Assembly: GCA_035655435.1 (NCBI GenBank)
Contig: DASRUN010000036.1
Location: forward strand, 1-42,017
DNA length: 42,017 nucleotides
Source of the DNA: UBA493 sp035655435
GTDB taxonomy: Archaea; Iainarchaeota; Iainarchaeia; Iainarchaeales; Iainarchaeaceae
Direction of reading: 5' to 3'
Shown here: one piece after another, positions 14,610-22,994 of the stretch
Numbering within the stretch: position 1 is the stretch's first letter
Layout of the letters: each line of letters starts with the position of its first letter
Position numbers and translations under genes: made by a program
Notes under the pieces: model-generated
Told to the model about the DNA's origin: nothing
Seen by the model: the letters and a program-made list of their open reading frames with translations, nothing else
The model's database searches: none

Positions 14610-15557
14610 TTATTCTGAAATAGTGTCGTTCAATAATTTTGAAATACTTTTGTTTTCGTTGACGCATCTAATTGCTTCCGCCAAGAGAGGTGCTATTGTA
14701 ACTTGCGTGATTTTTTTCGAATTAACATTCACAGATACACTGTTTGTAACTATAACCTCTTTGATCGGGCTTTTCTCTATTTTTTCAACTGCTTTGCCAG
14801 CAAAAACACCGTGTGAGGCAAGTGCATAAACTTCTTTTGCGCCCATGTCCATTGCTTTTTGTGCGGCATTTACTAGTGTTCCGCCGGTGTTTATTTCATC
14901 ATCAACTATAACACATGTTCTTCCCCTGACATCTCCAACCAAATTGAGCACTTCGCTTTGATTTTGTTTTGGCCGTCTTTTGTCGATGATTGCAAGTTCG
15001 GCGTCAAGCCTTTTCGCATATGCCCTGCTTCTTTTTGTTGCTCCCACATCAGGGGAAATTACCGTTAAATTTTTGAGGTTTTTTTTCTTAAAATGCCCTA
15101 TGAGTGTGTTTGCGGCGTAAAGGAAATCGCTTCTAATATCAAAAAAACCCTGTATTTGATCTGCGTGCAAATCCATTGTAATTACAGCATCAGCTCCCGC
15201 CGCTTCAAGGAGTTTTGCCACTAATTTTGCGGTTATGGGTTCGCGATCCGCAGCTTTCCTATCCTGCTTTGCGTAACCAAAAAACGGTATTATGCAGGTT
15301 ATTCTTTGTGCTGCAGCTCTTTTTGCGGCATCAATCATTATGAGTAGTTCCATGAGGTTGTCATTTACAGGATTGCATGTACTTTGGAACAAGAAAACAT
15401 CTTTCCCTCTAAGTGATTCCAAGTAGTTCACGTAATTTTCCCCGTCGGCAAATTTTTTGAGTTCTATTTTTCCAAGGGGTATTTTGAGGTAATCGGCTAT
15501 TTCTTTTGCAAGTTTCGGATTTGATTGTCCGGCAAAGAAAACCAGGTTTTTCGACAT
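14610..15557 (-). CDS. prs: Ribose-phosphate pyrophosphokinase (PRPP synthetase)
   Basis: PRPP synthetase transfers pyrophosphate from ATP to ribose 5-phosphate; PRPP feeds nucleotide synthesis and the NadC reaction encoded nearby. The 315-residue protein has the bacterial class I pattern: FADGE near residue 40, the GYAKQDRKAADREPITAKL loop, a VITMDLHADQIQGFF metal/ATP region, SPDVGATKRSRAYAKRL, the flexible-loop KRRP, and the PRPP-binding loop VIVDDEINTGGTL. The last differs from the usual DDMIDTGGT by E-for-M and N-for-D changes. Archaeal enzymes are commonly about 285 residues, so this longer form suggests a bacterial origin (inference). TATATAAAT lies 30 bases before the ATG. Confidence 0.94.
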   Translation of the reverse strand: MSKNLVFFAGQSNPKLAKEIADYLKIPLGKIELKKFADGENYVNYLESLRGKDVFLFQSTCNPVNDNLMELLIMIDAAKRAAAQRITCIIPFFGYAKQDRKAADREPITAKLVAKLLEAAGADAVITMDLHADQIQGFFDIRSDFLYAANTLIGHFKKKNLKNLTVISPDVGATKRSRAYAKRLDAELAIIDKRRPKQNQSEVLNLVGDVRGRTCVIVDDEINTGGTLVNAAQKAMDMGAKEVYALASHGVFAGKAVEKIEKSPIKEVIVTNSVSVNVNSKKITQVTIAPLLAEAIRCVNENKSISKLLNDTISE

Positions 15558-15582
15558 TTGATCTATACAATTATATGTGTAA

Positions 15583-15591
15583 TATTTATAT
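15583..15591 (-). promoter_or_regulatory. TATA box of prs
   Basis: The minus strand reads TATATAAAT centred 30 bases before the prs ATG at 15557, indicating a leaderless or very short-leader transcript. Confidence 0.65.
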
Positions 15592-15654
15592 ACTTGTTTT
15601 GGTTCGCTTGGTTTAAGGCTGATTATCAGATTTGTTTTCTGTTTCTTTGTTTTT

Positions 15655-16335
15655 TTAATTTTTATCTTTCGGGTCGGGTTTTATGAAAAAATTTGTGGCA
15701 TCAACCAAAAACAGTTTCCCAAACCCGGTTTTTTCATCAATTTGTACGATCCATGCTCCTCCAGGTTTGTGTTGATCGTTGTTATAAACAATGTTTTTTG
15801 CTGCCAATCTACTTTCATAATTGTCCATTGCGTGCAATAACTTTTGGTAATTTCCGAACATGCTGTTAAAGTTTACTTCTTTGAAACGATCTCCCGGAAT
15901 AATCTGTGTTCGAGGTTTTTTCAAGTCGGTCATTTCTACAACCCAAAAGTATCCTTTTCCCTCTCCTTTTACACAAACTGCTTTGAAACTTCTAGGAGTT
16001 GGTATTCCAAGTGCCCTTGCTGCTTTCAGAACCTCCACAGAATGGTTCGCTAAAATAAAAGTCATTTTCTCCCAATCATTGTGGGGGAAACTTTTGGCAC
16101 CAAATCTCTTGTGGTGTGTAAGGTCAACTTCTTTAGCATTTACTGTGGCAATAGATCTGTATAATTGTGTTATCCAACGTAACCGTCCTTTCATGGGGTA
16201 ATGTCTTTCAATCCAACCGGGATGAAATACTTTATGCACGAGTTGATGTCCTGCAACTTTTCTTATTGTTGCCTCCATTCCGGATCCGCTGGGTTCTTTC
16301 TCATATTTGGGTCTAATTGGTTCGTGCCTTCTCAT
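15655..16335 (-). CDS. Uncharacterised protein, possibly kinase-like fold
   Basis: I do not recognise this 226-residue soluble protein (MRRHEPIRPKYEKEPSG at the start). A few elements are reminiscent of a degenerate protein-kinase or phosphotransferase fold: an early Lys in LVHKVF after a Gly/Ser-rich turn, VEVLKAARALGIPTPRSF like a C-helix, a YNNDQHKPG segment where a catalytic loop would fall, and LFLVDATNFF like a DFG region. The catalytic HxD is absent, so this is only a suggestion. I start at ATG 16335, not 16374, because the sequence between contains a TATA-like CTTATATA about 25-30 bases before 16335. The gene is divergent from the next. Confidence 0.7.
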   Translation of the reverse strand: MRRHEPIRPKYEKEPSGSGMEATIRKVAGHQLVHKVFHPGWIERHYPMKGRLRWITQLYRSIATVNAKEVDLTHHKRFGAKSFPHNDWEKMTFILANHSVEVLKAARALGIPTPRSFKAVCVKGEGKGYFWVVEMTDLKKPRTQIIPGDRFKEVNFNSMFGNYQKLLHAMDNYESRLAAKNIVYNNDQHKPGGAWIVQIDEKTGFGKLFLVDATNFFIKPDPKDKN

Positions 16336-16401
16336 AAAATTATATACTGCTCCTGCGTATATAAGTTTTAACATTTAAACTTTTCCCATGCTAAATACAG
16401 A

Positions 16402-17109
16402 ATGAAACTTGATGAAAAAAACATTGTGAAAAAGAACATTTTTTTCGTTCCAAACGACATCCTTATTATGGGGGCTGTAAATGATTCGATTTCTAAGAAA
16501 AAAACTTCAAAATTATTGGGTTTTCTCAAGGGTTTGCAGGAAAAAAAATTGGTTGAGCTTTTCCTGATTTTTGGTTTGCATGATGAAAGGGCAAAACAAA
16601 AAATAAAAGAAAACAGTTTCAAGGATTTTTTCAAAAAAGAGAATATTTTTGTTGTTACCGATGAGTACATTAATTCAAAAGAAGAAATCGACAAGGCGCG
16701 CCATTTGGAGCAATTGGAAATGGATCCAAATTTTTTGGATGAATATTTCAAGCAGCATGTTTTGATGAATCTTTTCAAAGAAGGGAAAGTTTCAAAAGAA
16801 AACTCCGTTCTTATTGCTCACGATGTTTTCTTTGATGGATTTTATTCAATGCGTTTTTCAAATGCCGATTTTGTTCTTGTAAAAGAAAGCCTCAGCGACA
16901 GAAACAATCCTCTGCCCGCACAGATTTCGGGTTTGAATTACATTGATCTTTCCGAAGCGGATTTCAAGCGCATTTTAATGTGGAAGTTTCCGACTCCTGA
17001 TTTAAGGTTCCTCGAAACCTATGTTTTCAACAAATTAAAAGAAGAGCTCCTCACAAAAGAAAACATGAACCAGATTTTCAAGATTAAAGGGAAGTTGGAT
17101 AAAAAGTGA
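16402..17109 (+). CDS. Uncharacterised 235-residue protein
   Basis: A soluble, Lys- and Phe-rich protein beginning MKLDEKNIVKKNIFFVPND. It alternates beta-like hydrophobic runs (NIFFVPNDILIMGAV, LVELFLIFGLH, ENIFVVTDEYI, SVLIAHDVFFDGFYSM, ADFVLVKESL) with amphipathic helices, which suggests a Rossmann-like alpha/beta fold. I see no catalytic signature and cannot name a family. A TATA-like ATTTAAAC is centred 25 bases upstream of the ATG, in the short gap shared with the divergent neighbour, so expression may be leaderless. Confidence 0.7.
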   Translation: MKLDEKNIVKKNIFFVPNDILIMGAVNDSISKKKTSKLLGFLKGLQEKKLVELFLIFGLHDERAKQKIKENSFKDFFKKENIFVVTDEYINSKEEIDKARHLEQLEMDPNFLDEYFKQHVLMNLFKEGKVSKENSVLIAHDVFFDGFYSMRFSNADFVLVKESLSDRNNPLPAQISGLNYIDLSEADFKRILMWKFPTPDLRFLETYVFNKLKEELLTKENMNQIFKIKGKLDKK

Positions 17110-17209
17110 CTACTGCGCAAAACGCTGGTTGATTTTTTGGACAAAGCGGATTAAAATTGCAAAATGGCAAATAAGTTAACAATTCGATGTTTTATGGCTA
17201 AAATAAGTT

Positions 17210-18349
17210 ATGGAACAAAACCGCGCAAAACAACTCTTTAAAAAATGCGCGGATGATACTAATAATATGAAATGGGCAAAACCAACTCACAGTTCCAAAG
17301 GCGAGATTGATCGGGCCGGACAAATTTTAATTAGTGATATTGCTAGAGAAGAAGAAAAAAACAAAGCACTGGAAATACTAACTAACTGGAGGGCAATCCA
17401 TAGCTATCCAATGCACGTATTCAAAATAAGGCTAAAAGAATCCTCGCAAAAAATTGATAATAATGCGCTGACTGCGCAAAGGCTGAAGCGTGTTCCTTCA
17501 ATAATTAAAAAGTTGAAAAGGGAATATGAAGGCCGGCCAGCAACAATGAACCTAAGTCAAATGCAAGATATTGCGGGTTGCAGAGCCGTTTTACTAAATG
17601 CTTCACAAGTGAGAAAGCTCTATGAACAATATTATTTGAAAGGCGATATAAAACATAAAAAAGTGGGGGTAAAGGACTATATAAAAAATCCTAAAAAGGA
17701 CGGTTATAGAAGTCTTCATTTAATTTACAGTTATTCAAGTGATAAAAAAATGAAAAAGATCTATAATGGTCTGCTTGTTGAGGTGCAAATAAGATCAAAA
17801 TTACAGCATCTTTGGGCAACAGCCATAGAAACGGTGGATTTTTTTACAAGGCAAGCCATAAAATCCAATGAAGGTGAAAAAGAGTGGCGGGATTTTTTTA
17901 GACTTGTAAGCTCGGCTTTTGCAAAAATGGAGGATTGCCCAATTGTTCCAAATACTCCGGAAGACGAAAAAGAACTGCATTCACAAATAAAGAAAAAAGA
18001 GGCTGAGTTGAAAGTTATAGATAAAATGAAAAATTGGACGACTGCAGTAAAGCACTTTAGTGAAACTGCAAAAAGTTCTCCTAATGCTGAATTTTTTCTA
18101 TTGGAATTAGATATTTTCGGGGAAAAACTAACTTATAGGGCGTACACAAAAAAACAGGAAGAAACAGCTATTTCAGATTATGCTGAACTTGAAAAAAAAT
18201 TTCAAGGCAGAAAAGAATATGATGTTGTTCTTGTTGGAGTAGATAAGCTTTCCGACTTAAAGAAGGCATATCCAAATTACTTTGTGGATACAGGGGAATT
18301 TTTGCAGAATTTACAAAAAATCTTAAAGAAAACAAGTAATGGCAGATAA
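17210..18349 (+). CDS. RelA/SpoT synthetase-domain protein (alarmone synthetase-like)
   Basis: The synthetase domain occupies about residues 60-235. Motifs: NWRAIHSYPMHVF (59-71), AQRLKRVPSIIKKL (89-102), QDIAGCRAV with the Mg-binding Asp120 (119-127), DYIKNPKKDGYRSLHLIY with the G-loop Tyr (156-173) and EVQIRSKLQHLWA (191-203). These are the hallmarks of (p)ppGpp synthetases and of the related toxSAS enzymes. No hydrolase (HD) domain is present. A C-terminal region of about 140 residues follows, ending YPNYFVDTGEFLQNLQ. It looks like the long stand-alone bacterial family of COG2357 type. Such proteins are rare in archaea, so horizontal transfer is likely. The gene is unusually A-rich compared with neighbours. 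Alarmone signalling and a defence/toxin role are both possible. Confidence 0.88.
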   Translation: MEQNRAKQLFKKCADDTNNMKWAKPTHSSKGEIDRAGQILISDIAREEEKNKALEILTNWRAIHSYPMHVFKIRLKESSQKIDNNALTAQRLKRVPSIIKKLKREYEGRPATMNLSQMQDIAGCRAVLLNASQVRKLYEQYYLKGDIKHKKVGVKDYIKNPKKDGYRSLHLIYSYSSDKKMKKIYNGLLVEVQIRSKLQHLWATAIETVDFFTRQAIKSNEGEKEWRDFFRLVSSAFAKMEDCPIVPNTPEDEKELHSQIKKKEAELKVIDKMKNWTTAVKHFSETAKSSPNAEFFLLELDIFGEKLTYRAYTKKQEETAISDYAELEKKFQGRKEYDVVLVGVDKLSDLKKAYPNYFVDTGEFLQNLQKILKKTSNGR

Positions 18350-18396
18350 TGAAATACTAATTAATACTGGTTTGCACTTCTTAGTAACTGTTTTCC

Positions 18397-19662
18397 ATGA
18401 AAATCCTTTCACTTAAAGCGCGCCAAATCCTTGATTCAAGAGGAAATCCTACAATCGAGGCAGAGCTAAAAACTTCTAAAGGAACTTTTTTTGGTGTTGC
18501 TCCGAGCGGTGCTTCAACCGGAAAGCACGAAGCCTTTGAACTTCGCGACGGAAAAAAAGAGTACTCCGGAAAATCTGTTTTGAAAGCGGTTTCAAATGTT
18601 AATTCAATTATTGCAAGAAGTGTTATAGGGAAGGATTTTTCTTCGCAAAGTGAGTTAGATGAATTTTTGATAAAACTTGATTGGACAAACAATAAATCAA
18701 AATTAGGCGCAAATGCAATTCTTTCCGTTTCAATGGCAAACTGTCGCGCAATGGCTTTTGAGAATAATATGGAATTGTTCGAATTCGTGGGTTCATTGAG
18801 TGGCAACAAAAATTTTGTTCTTCCTGTTCCCCAATTGAATGTTATGAACGGCGGCGAGCACGCAGGAAGAAAAAACGATATTCAAGAGCACATGATTCTT
18901 CCGGTTAAATTTGATTCTTTCAGCGAAGCTCTTCGCGCGGGAACAGAAACCTATCACGTTCTCAAAAACATTTTGAAAAAAAAGTACGGTTATCAGGGTG
19001 CTTTGGTTGGGGATGAAGGCGGTTTTGTTCCGAACATTGAGGTTGTTGAAACTCGTTTGGAGTTAATGCTCAAGGCAATAAAAGATGCAGGTTATTCGGG
19101 GAAAATAAAATTGGCTTTGGATTGTGCTGCATCAGAATTTTATTCAAATGGGCAATACAAAATTGGAAAAAAAGTTTTTTCGCCTGAACAATTGGTTAAT
19201 TTTTACGAAATTTTATGCAAAAAATATTCCATTGCCTCAATTGAGGATGGAATGGCTGAGGATGATTGGGTTTCATGGAGATTGCTCAATGAAAAAATCG
19301 GTTCAAAAGTTCAATTGGTTGGAGATGATCTTTTGGTTACAAATGTTGATAGGATTAAAACCGCTTTGGCTGAAAAAGCCTGCAATGCTTTGCTTTTGAA
19401 AGTAAATCAAATCGGAACAATTACAGAGTCAATTAAGGCTTCCGCTCTTGCTTTGAAAAATAATTGGAACGTGATTGTTTCGCATCGTTCCGGCGAAACC
19501 GAGGATTCTTTTATTGCGGATTTCGCGGTTGGTTTGGGCATTGGTCAATCAAAGTTCGGTGCTCCTGCTCGAAGTGATAGGAATTCGAAGTACAATCAAT
19601 TGTTGCGCATTGAAGAAAAGCTTCTTGAAATGGGCAAAAAACCGGTTTTTGCAAAAATGTAG
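18397..19662 (+). CDS. eno: Enolase
   Basis: Enolase interconverts 2-phosphoglycerate and phosphoenolpyruvate in glycolysis/gluconeogenesis. The 421-residue protein begins with the expected RQILDSRGNPTIE and carries PSGASTGKHEA, NGGEHAGR, VGDEGGFVPN with the catalytic acid/base Glu, ASIEDGMAEDDW and VGDDLLVTN for metal binding, LLLKVNQIGT with the catalytic Lys, and SHRSGETED. No residues appear missing. It starts at ATG 18397, 47 bases after the RelA/SpoT-domain gene, and a small gene follows 9 bases after the stop. It is the only glycolytic enzyme in the window. Confidence 0.97.
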   Translation: MKILSLKARQILDSRGNPTIEAELKTSKGTFFGVAPSGASTGKHEAFELRDGKKEYSGKSVLKAVSNVNSIIARSVIGKDFSSQSELDEFLIKLDWTNNKSKLGANAILSVSMANCRAMAFENNMELFEFVGSLSGNKNFVLPVPQLNVMNGGEHAGRKNDIQEHMILPVKFDSFSEALRAGTETYHVLKNILKKKYGYQGALVGDEGGFVPNIEVVETRLELMLKAIKDAGYSGKIKLALDCAASEFYSNGQYKIGKKVFSPEQLVNFYEILCKKYSIASIEDGMAEDDWVSWRLLNEKIGSKVQLVGDDLLVTNVDRIKTALAEKACNALLLKVNQIGTITESIKASALALKNNWNVIVSHRSGETEDSFIADFAVGLGIGQSKFGAPARSDRNSKYNQLLRIEEKLLEMGKKPVFAKM

Positions 19663-19671
19663 TTGGGTATT

Positions 19672-20007
19672 ATGGGTTTTCTTTCCAGATTTGGATCAAT
19701 CATTGCTTCAAGAGCCAAAATCTTGAAGGGACGCTTGTTTGTACCAAATGCAGATAAGTTGGTTCATGCCACGGTTCGACGTTATTCAGAACTTCAAATA
19801 AAATTTGCGGGTAAACCCACCCGTGACTTTCACGATTACCTTACAAAATTGGATAATTATTATTCTGGTATTAAAAAATCACGCTCAGCACTTGAACTTA
19901 AGGAAGTAATCGCCAAATCAACTGATGACAACATATTATTTCGTAGGGATAAGAAGCTTATAAGTTTGGCAATTGCTGAACGAAAGCGTGAGTTAGAAAA
20001 TCACTGA
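19672..20007 (+). CDS. Small uncharacterised protein downstream of enolase
   Basis: A 111-residue basic protein starting MGFLSRFGSIIASRAKILKGRL. The first about 20 residues form an amphipathic, weakly hydrophobic helix; the rest is predicted helical and highly charged (for example DFHDYLTKLDNYYSG, ELKEVIAKSTDD, AIAERKRELENH). I do not recognise a family. It follows eno by 9 bases and is probably co-transcribed. The ATG at 19672 is preferred over a TTG directly after the eno stop. Confidence 0.7.
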   Translation: MGFLSRFGSIIASRAKILKGRLFVPNADKLVHATVRRYSELQIKFAGKPTRDFHDYLTKLDNYYSGIKKSRSALELKEVIAKSTDDNILFRRDKKLISLAIAERKRELENH

Positions 20008-20068
20008 TTTCGGTTTCGCAAAGGTTTTTTAACCTAAATTCCACTTAATTTTCAATTATAGTGATCAA

Positions 20069-21307
20069 ATGGTTTTCTCTCTTGAATTAAACATCATGAT
20101 TTTGGCTTTTCTGGTGCTTGCATCAGGCTTTTTTTCCGCGGCGGAAACCGCGATTTTTTCAATTGGAAAAATTAGAGTAAAAAAACTTCTTGGAGAGCAA
20201 AGAAGGAACGCCGATGTTCTTGCCGAACTGAAAAAGAACCCGCATGATCTTTTGACAACGATTCTTGTCGGAAACAATCTTGCTAATATTTCTGCAGCTT
20301 CATTTGCAACTGCAATTGCTTTGCAGGCTTTTCCGGATGAATTCGGAATTGCGTTTGCCGCGGGAGCAACAACGATTGCGATTCTTATTTTCGGGGAAAT
20401 AACTCCAAAATCAATTGCGCTCAAACACAATGAATCCGTTGCATTGTTTTCCGCTCCGATAATAAAATTTTTTGGGATAATATTTCTCCCGCTTTCCCTT
20501 GTTCTTGGAAAAATCACCGGGGTTTTTTCACGCTTGATAGGGGGCAAAGATATCAGTAATGTTTTGACGGAAGATGAAGTAATGACTTTTGTTTCTTTGG
20601 GCGCGGAAGAGGGAGCAATCCGCAAGGAAGAGAAGGAAATGATCAGGAGAATTTTCAAGTTGAATGACATTGTTGTTGAGGATGTTATGACTCCGCGCGC
20701 GGAAGTAGTTGCAATTGCTTCGGGAACTAAAGTAAGTACGGCATTGAAGAAAACAATGCAGCTTCACTCGAGGATTCCTATTTTCAAGGATGATTTGGAT
20801 GAAATTGTTGGAATTTTTTATTTGAGGGATCTTTTGGGCGGGAAAAATTATTCAAAAACAAATCTTGTTGTCGATAAAATTATGAGAACACCGATGTTTG
20901 TTTACGGGAACAAGCGCATTGACAAGCTTTTGAGAGAATTTCAGAAGAAAAAAACCCACATGGCTGTTGTGGTTGATGAATACGGTTCTACTATAGGCCT
21001 TATTACAATTGAGGATATTCTGGAAGAAATTGTCGGAGAAATAATTGACGAAACAGATATTGAATATGTTATCAAGAAAGTGAAAGAGAATGAATTTTTG
21101 GCGGAAGGCCAGGTTTCTTTGGAGCGTTTAAACAAGGCTCTCGGAACAACTTTTTCAAGCGATGTTTTCGACACTGCTGCCGGCTTTGTTATAGGTGCAA
21201 TGGACAAAGTTCCAAAAGAGAAAGACGAGGTTTTGATTGCGGGAATTAGATTTAGTGTTGAGAAAATGAACGGTCCTAGAATAGAATTATTGCGAATTTT
21301 CAAATAA
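20069..21307 (+). CDS. CNNM/CBS-domain membrane protein (HlyC/CorC family)
   Basis: These proteins are linked to Mg2+/Co2+ export or its control. Residues 1-150 form the DUF21/CNNM membrane domain with SGFFSAAETAIFSI and LVGNNLANISAA, and the conserved IFGEITPKSIAL. A linker LTEDEVMTFVSLGAEEGAIRKEEKEMI leads to two CBS repeats (about 200-320: VEDVMTPRAEVVAI and HMAVVVDEYGSTIGLITIEDILEEIVGEI). The C-terminal 80 residues form the CorC_HlyC domain. The 412-residue length is normal. It converges with nucS, leaving 6 bases between the stops. All domain boundaries look intact. Confidence 0.93.
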   Translation: MVFSLELNIMILAFLVLASGFFSAAETAIFSIGKIRVKKLLGEQRRNADVLAELKKNPHDLLTTILVGNNLANISAASFATAIALQAFPDEFGIAFAAGATTIAILIFGEITPKSIALKHNESVALFSAPIIKFFGIIFLPLSLVLGKITGVFSRLIGGKDISNVLTEDEVMTFVSLGAEEGAIRKEEKEMIRRIFKLNDIVVEDVMTPRAEVVAIASGTKVSTALKKTMQLHSRIPIFKDDLDEIVGIFYLRDLLGGKNYSKTNLVVDKIMRTPMFVYGNKRIDKLLREFQKKKTHMAVVVDEYGSTIGLITIEDILEEIVGEIIDETDIEYVIKKVKENEFLAEGQVSLERLNKALGTTFSSDVFDTAAGFVIGAMDKVPKEKDEVLIAGIRFSVEKMNGPRIELLRIFK

Positions 21308-21313
21308 TTTTTT

Positions 21314-22087
21314 TTATTTTTTTTCCAAATGCTCAAGAATGCTCTGCTGTTTGAATTCCAGTCCTTTTATTGTTGCTTTGCGCCCCTTTTCGTTGGGTGT
21401 TAACTCAAAATCAAGTTTTGCAAATTCCAATCCTAATTGTTCCAATAGTTCCCGCGCATTTTTCCTGATGTCGGGTGCGAGCAGGATTCCGCGCGTTTTG
21501 ATGTCTTTCATTTTTTCAACTTCCTTCATGTACCTATGCAATTGCGTAACAGAAGCATAATCGGCTTGCCTTCTTTTCAATTCTATAATTACATAATTTC
21601 CATCTTTATCTTCCGCAATAATATCCGCAACCCCTTTCCGAAAATGCTGTTGCTGGTTAATAGGTCGTAATCCTTCCTCTATCATTGAGAGGTCTTGCAT
21701 CAAAATTTCGTTCAAATCCTTTTCCGATCCTGACAATCTAAGATCATCGGTTATTTGAATATCATATCTTTTCACATCGTGGATTTGGTTGAATACAATT
21801 GTAAGTTTTTCCGCGGGTTTGAGTTTGTTTGCGCGGATTATGAAAGTTCCGTCATTGATTTCACAGCCTATTTTTGTGTTAACCATGTAATTTGTCGGCC
21901 TTACAAGCCTGTTTTGGTGTATTGAAACGGACGTATCTCCCTTGATTAGAATGAGCCTTTTTCCTTTCGGGAGCTTTGAGGTTGCTCTTCCTTGATAGTC
22001 AACAAAGCAATTTCCAACTATTACAATCATGTCCTGTCGGAGAATTCCTGTTTCTATTTCTTCCTTTACCTTTTCAAATTCCACCAT
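21314..22087 (-). CDS. nucS: NucS/EndoMS mismatch-specific endonuclease
   Basis: NucS cuts both strands at mismatches, providing non-canonical mismatch repair in many archaea and Actinobacteria. The 257-residue protein has an N-terminal beta-rich DNA-binding/dimer domain (to about residue 120) and a C-terminal RecB-like nuclease domain with KGVADIIAED, VIIELKRRQAD and AASVTQ-like QLHRYM elements; the GxxD...ExK catalytic set is visible. The C-terminal end QQSILEHLEKK weakly resembles a PCNA-interacting peptide. Start ATG 22087 is preceded on its mRNA by an unusual leader of about 125 bases filled with palindromic repeats; a TATA-like CTTTTAAGCG lies at 22254-22245. Confidence 0.92.
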   Translation of the reverse strand: MVEFEKVKEEIETGILRQDMIVIVGNCFVDYQGRATSKLPKGKRLILIKGDTSVSIHQNRLVRPTNYMVNTKIGCEINDGTFIIRANKLKPAEKLTIVFNQIHDVKRYDIQITDDLRLSGSEKDLNEILMQDLSMIEEGLRPINQQQHFRKGVADIIAEDKDGNYVIIELKRRQADYASVTQLHRYMKEVEKMKDIKTRGILLAPDIRKNARELLEQLGLEFAKLDFELTPNEKGRKATIKGLEFKQQSILEHLEKK

Positions 22088-22103
22088 GTTGGCTCCCTGT
22101 CCG

Positions 22104-22131
22104 CTCCGAGCTGCTCCTCGGAAGGGAGCGT
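22104..22131. repeat. 28-bp palindromic repeat, copy 1 (nucS leader)
   Basis: These 28 bases are identical to 25573-25600, which lies inside the nadM coding sequence. The unit contains a CCGAG-CTGCTC-CTCGG hairpin nested in GCTCC/GGAGC. Copy 1 is 16 bases upstream of the nucS start codon, in the predicted 5' leader. Confidence 0.85.
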
Positions 22132-22139
22132 ACTATCTC

Positions 22140-22188
22140 CTTGTACCCTTTGGGTACGAGGCCTCGCAGAATCTCTAATTCTGCAAGG
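22140..22188. repeat. Double-hairpin repeat, second copy (nucS leader)
   Basis: Same frame as 11301-11354, CTTG...CGAGGCCTCG...CAAGG, but with different hairpin arms: GTACCC-TTT-GGGTAC and GCAGAAT-CTCTA-ATTCTGC. Arms change while pairing and the outer frame are kept, which indicates selection on structure or a mosaic repeat family. It adjoins the 28-bp repeat (8 bases between them). Confidence 0.8.
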
Positions 22189-22311
22189 TCGCTTGCGCTC
22201 GATACTACTTGCTCGGCTGTTCGCATTATGGAGTTAGTTTGAAACGCTTAAAAGTTGTTCTATTTTTGTTTTGAACTTACTCTTAAATACTAGTTTTCCC
22301 AATTAAATTGC

Positions 22312-22947
22312 ATGCATATTCAGGAATTCAGGGGTTTTGCCAATGGTATTTTGGTTTTTTCTATTTTTACGGTTTTCAATTTATCGATTCGCGAATTGGA
22401 ATTGTTAAAAGCTGTTAGCAGTGCGGCTGCAGTTACAACTATAATTTTGATTTCTGTTACTCTTCTTTTGGGTCCGCTTTCCCGATTTTTTCCAACACAT
22501 TTTAGGCATGATCTTGTTTACAGAAAGCCGCTTGGTTTGGCGGGTTTTTTCTTTGCGCTTGTTCATGCGGTTTCCGCATTTTATGGTTCTTATAATGCGA
22601 ATTTAGGTTTTATTTTTTCTTCGGCAAACCCGAATTTTTGGCCGGCAATTTTTGCAATAATTTCTTTGTTGATTCTTGGAGTTCTTGCTATTACTTCAAC
22701 TCCTCAAGCAATTAAGCAGCTTACTTTTCCAAAGTGGAAACAGCTCCAGCGTCTTGGGTATGTTGCGTTGTTTTTTGCTGTTCTGCATTTTGTTTTTGTG
22801 GACAATTTCCAATTTTTGCAAACAATTACAGGAAAGGCGGTTCTGGCGCTCGCAATGATAGCGATGTTTGCAAAACTGGTTGCAATGGCGCTTGACATTG
22901 ATAAGGCGCATTCAAAGAAAGAAATTGAGCATTTGACGAAAGAGTGA
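22312..22947 (+). CDS. Ferric-reductase-like transmembrane protein (YedZ/MsrQ-type)
   Basis: A 211-residue membrane protein with about six helices. Two helices carry the His-containing patterns typical of heme b-binding ferric-reductase-like domains: RKPLGLAGFFFALVHAVSAFY and RLGYVALFFAVLHFVFVD. MsrQ/YedZ passes quinone-derived electrons to the periplasmic methionine sulfoxide reductase MsrP, but no msrP lies in this window, so the partner is unknown. It could serve the thiol-redox genes at 28873-31252 (speculation). A TATA-like CTTAAATAC lies 20-28 bases before the ATG, so the mRNA is probably leaderless. Confidence 0.8.
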   Translation: MHIQEFRGFANGILVFSIFTVFNLSIRELELLKAVSSAAAVTTIILISVTLLLGPLSRFFPTHFRHDLVYRKPLGLAGFFFALVHAVSAFYGSYNANLGFIFSSANPNFWPAIFAIISLLILGVLAITSTPQAIKQLTFPKWKQLQRLGYVALFFAVLHFVFVDNFQFLQTITGKAVLALAMIAMFAKLVAMALDIDKAHSKKEIEHLTKE

Positions 22948-22994
22948 ATTGTTCCAAAACCCTTTTAATCTGCTAATTGCGAATATTCTTTATC

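Noticed and set aside
15655..16335. Active protein kinase
   Set aside because: Only loose resemblance to kinase segments; the catalytic HxD motif is absent, so I left it unassigned.
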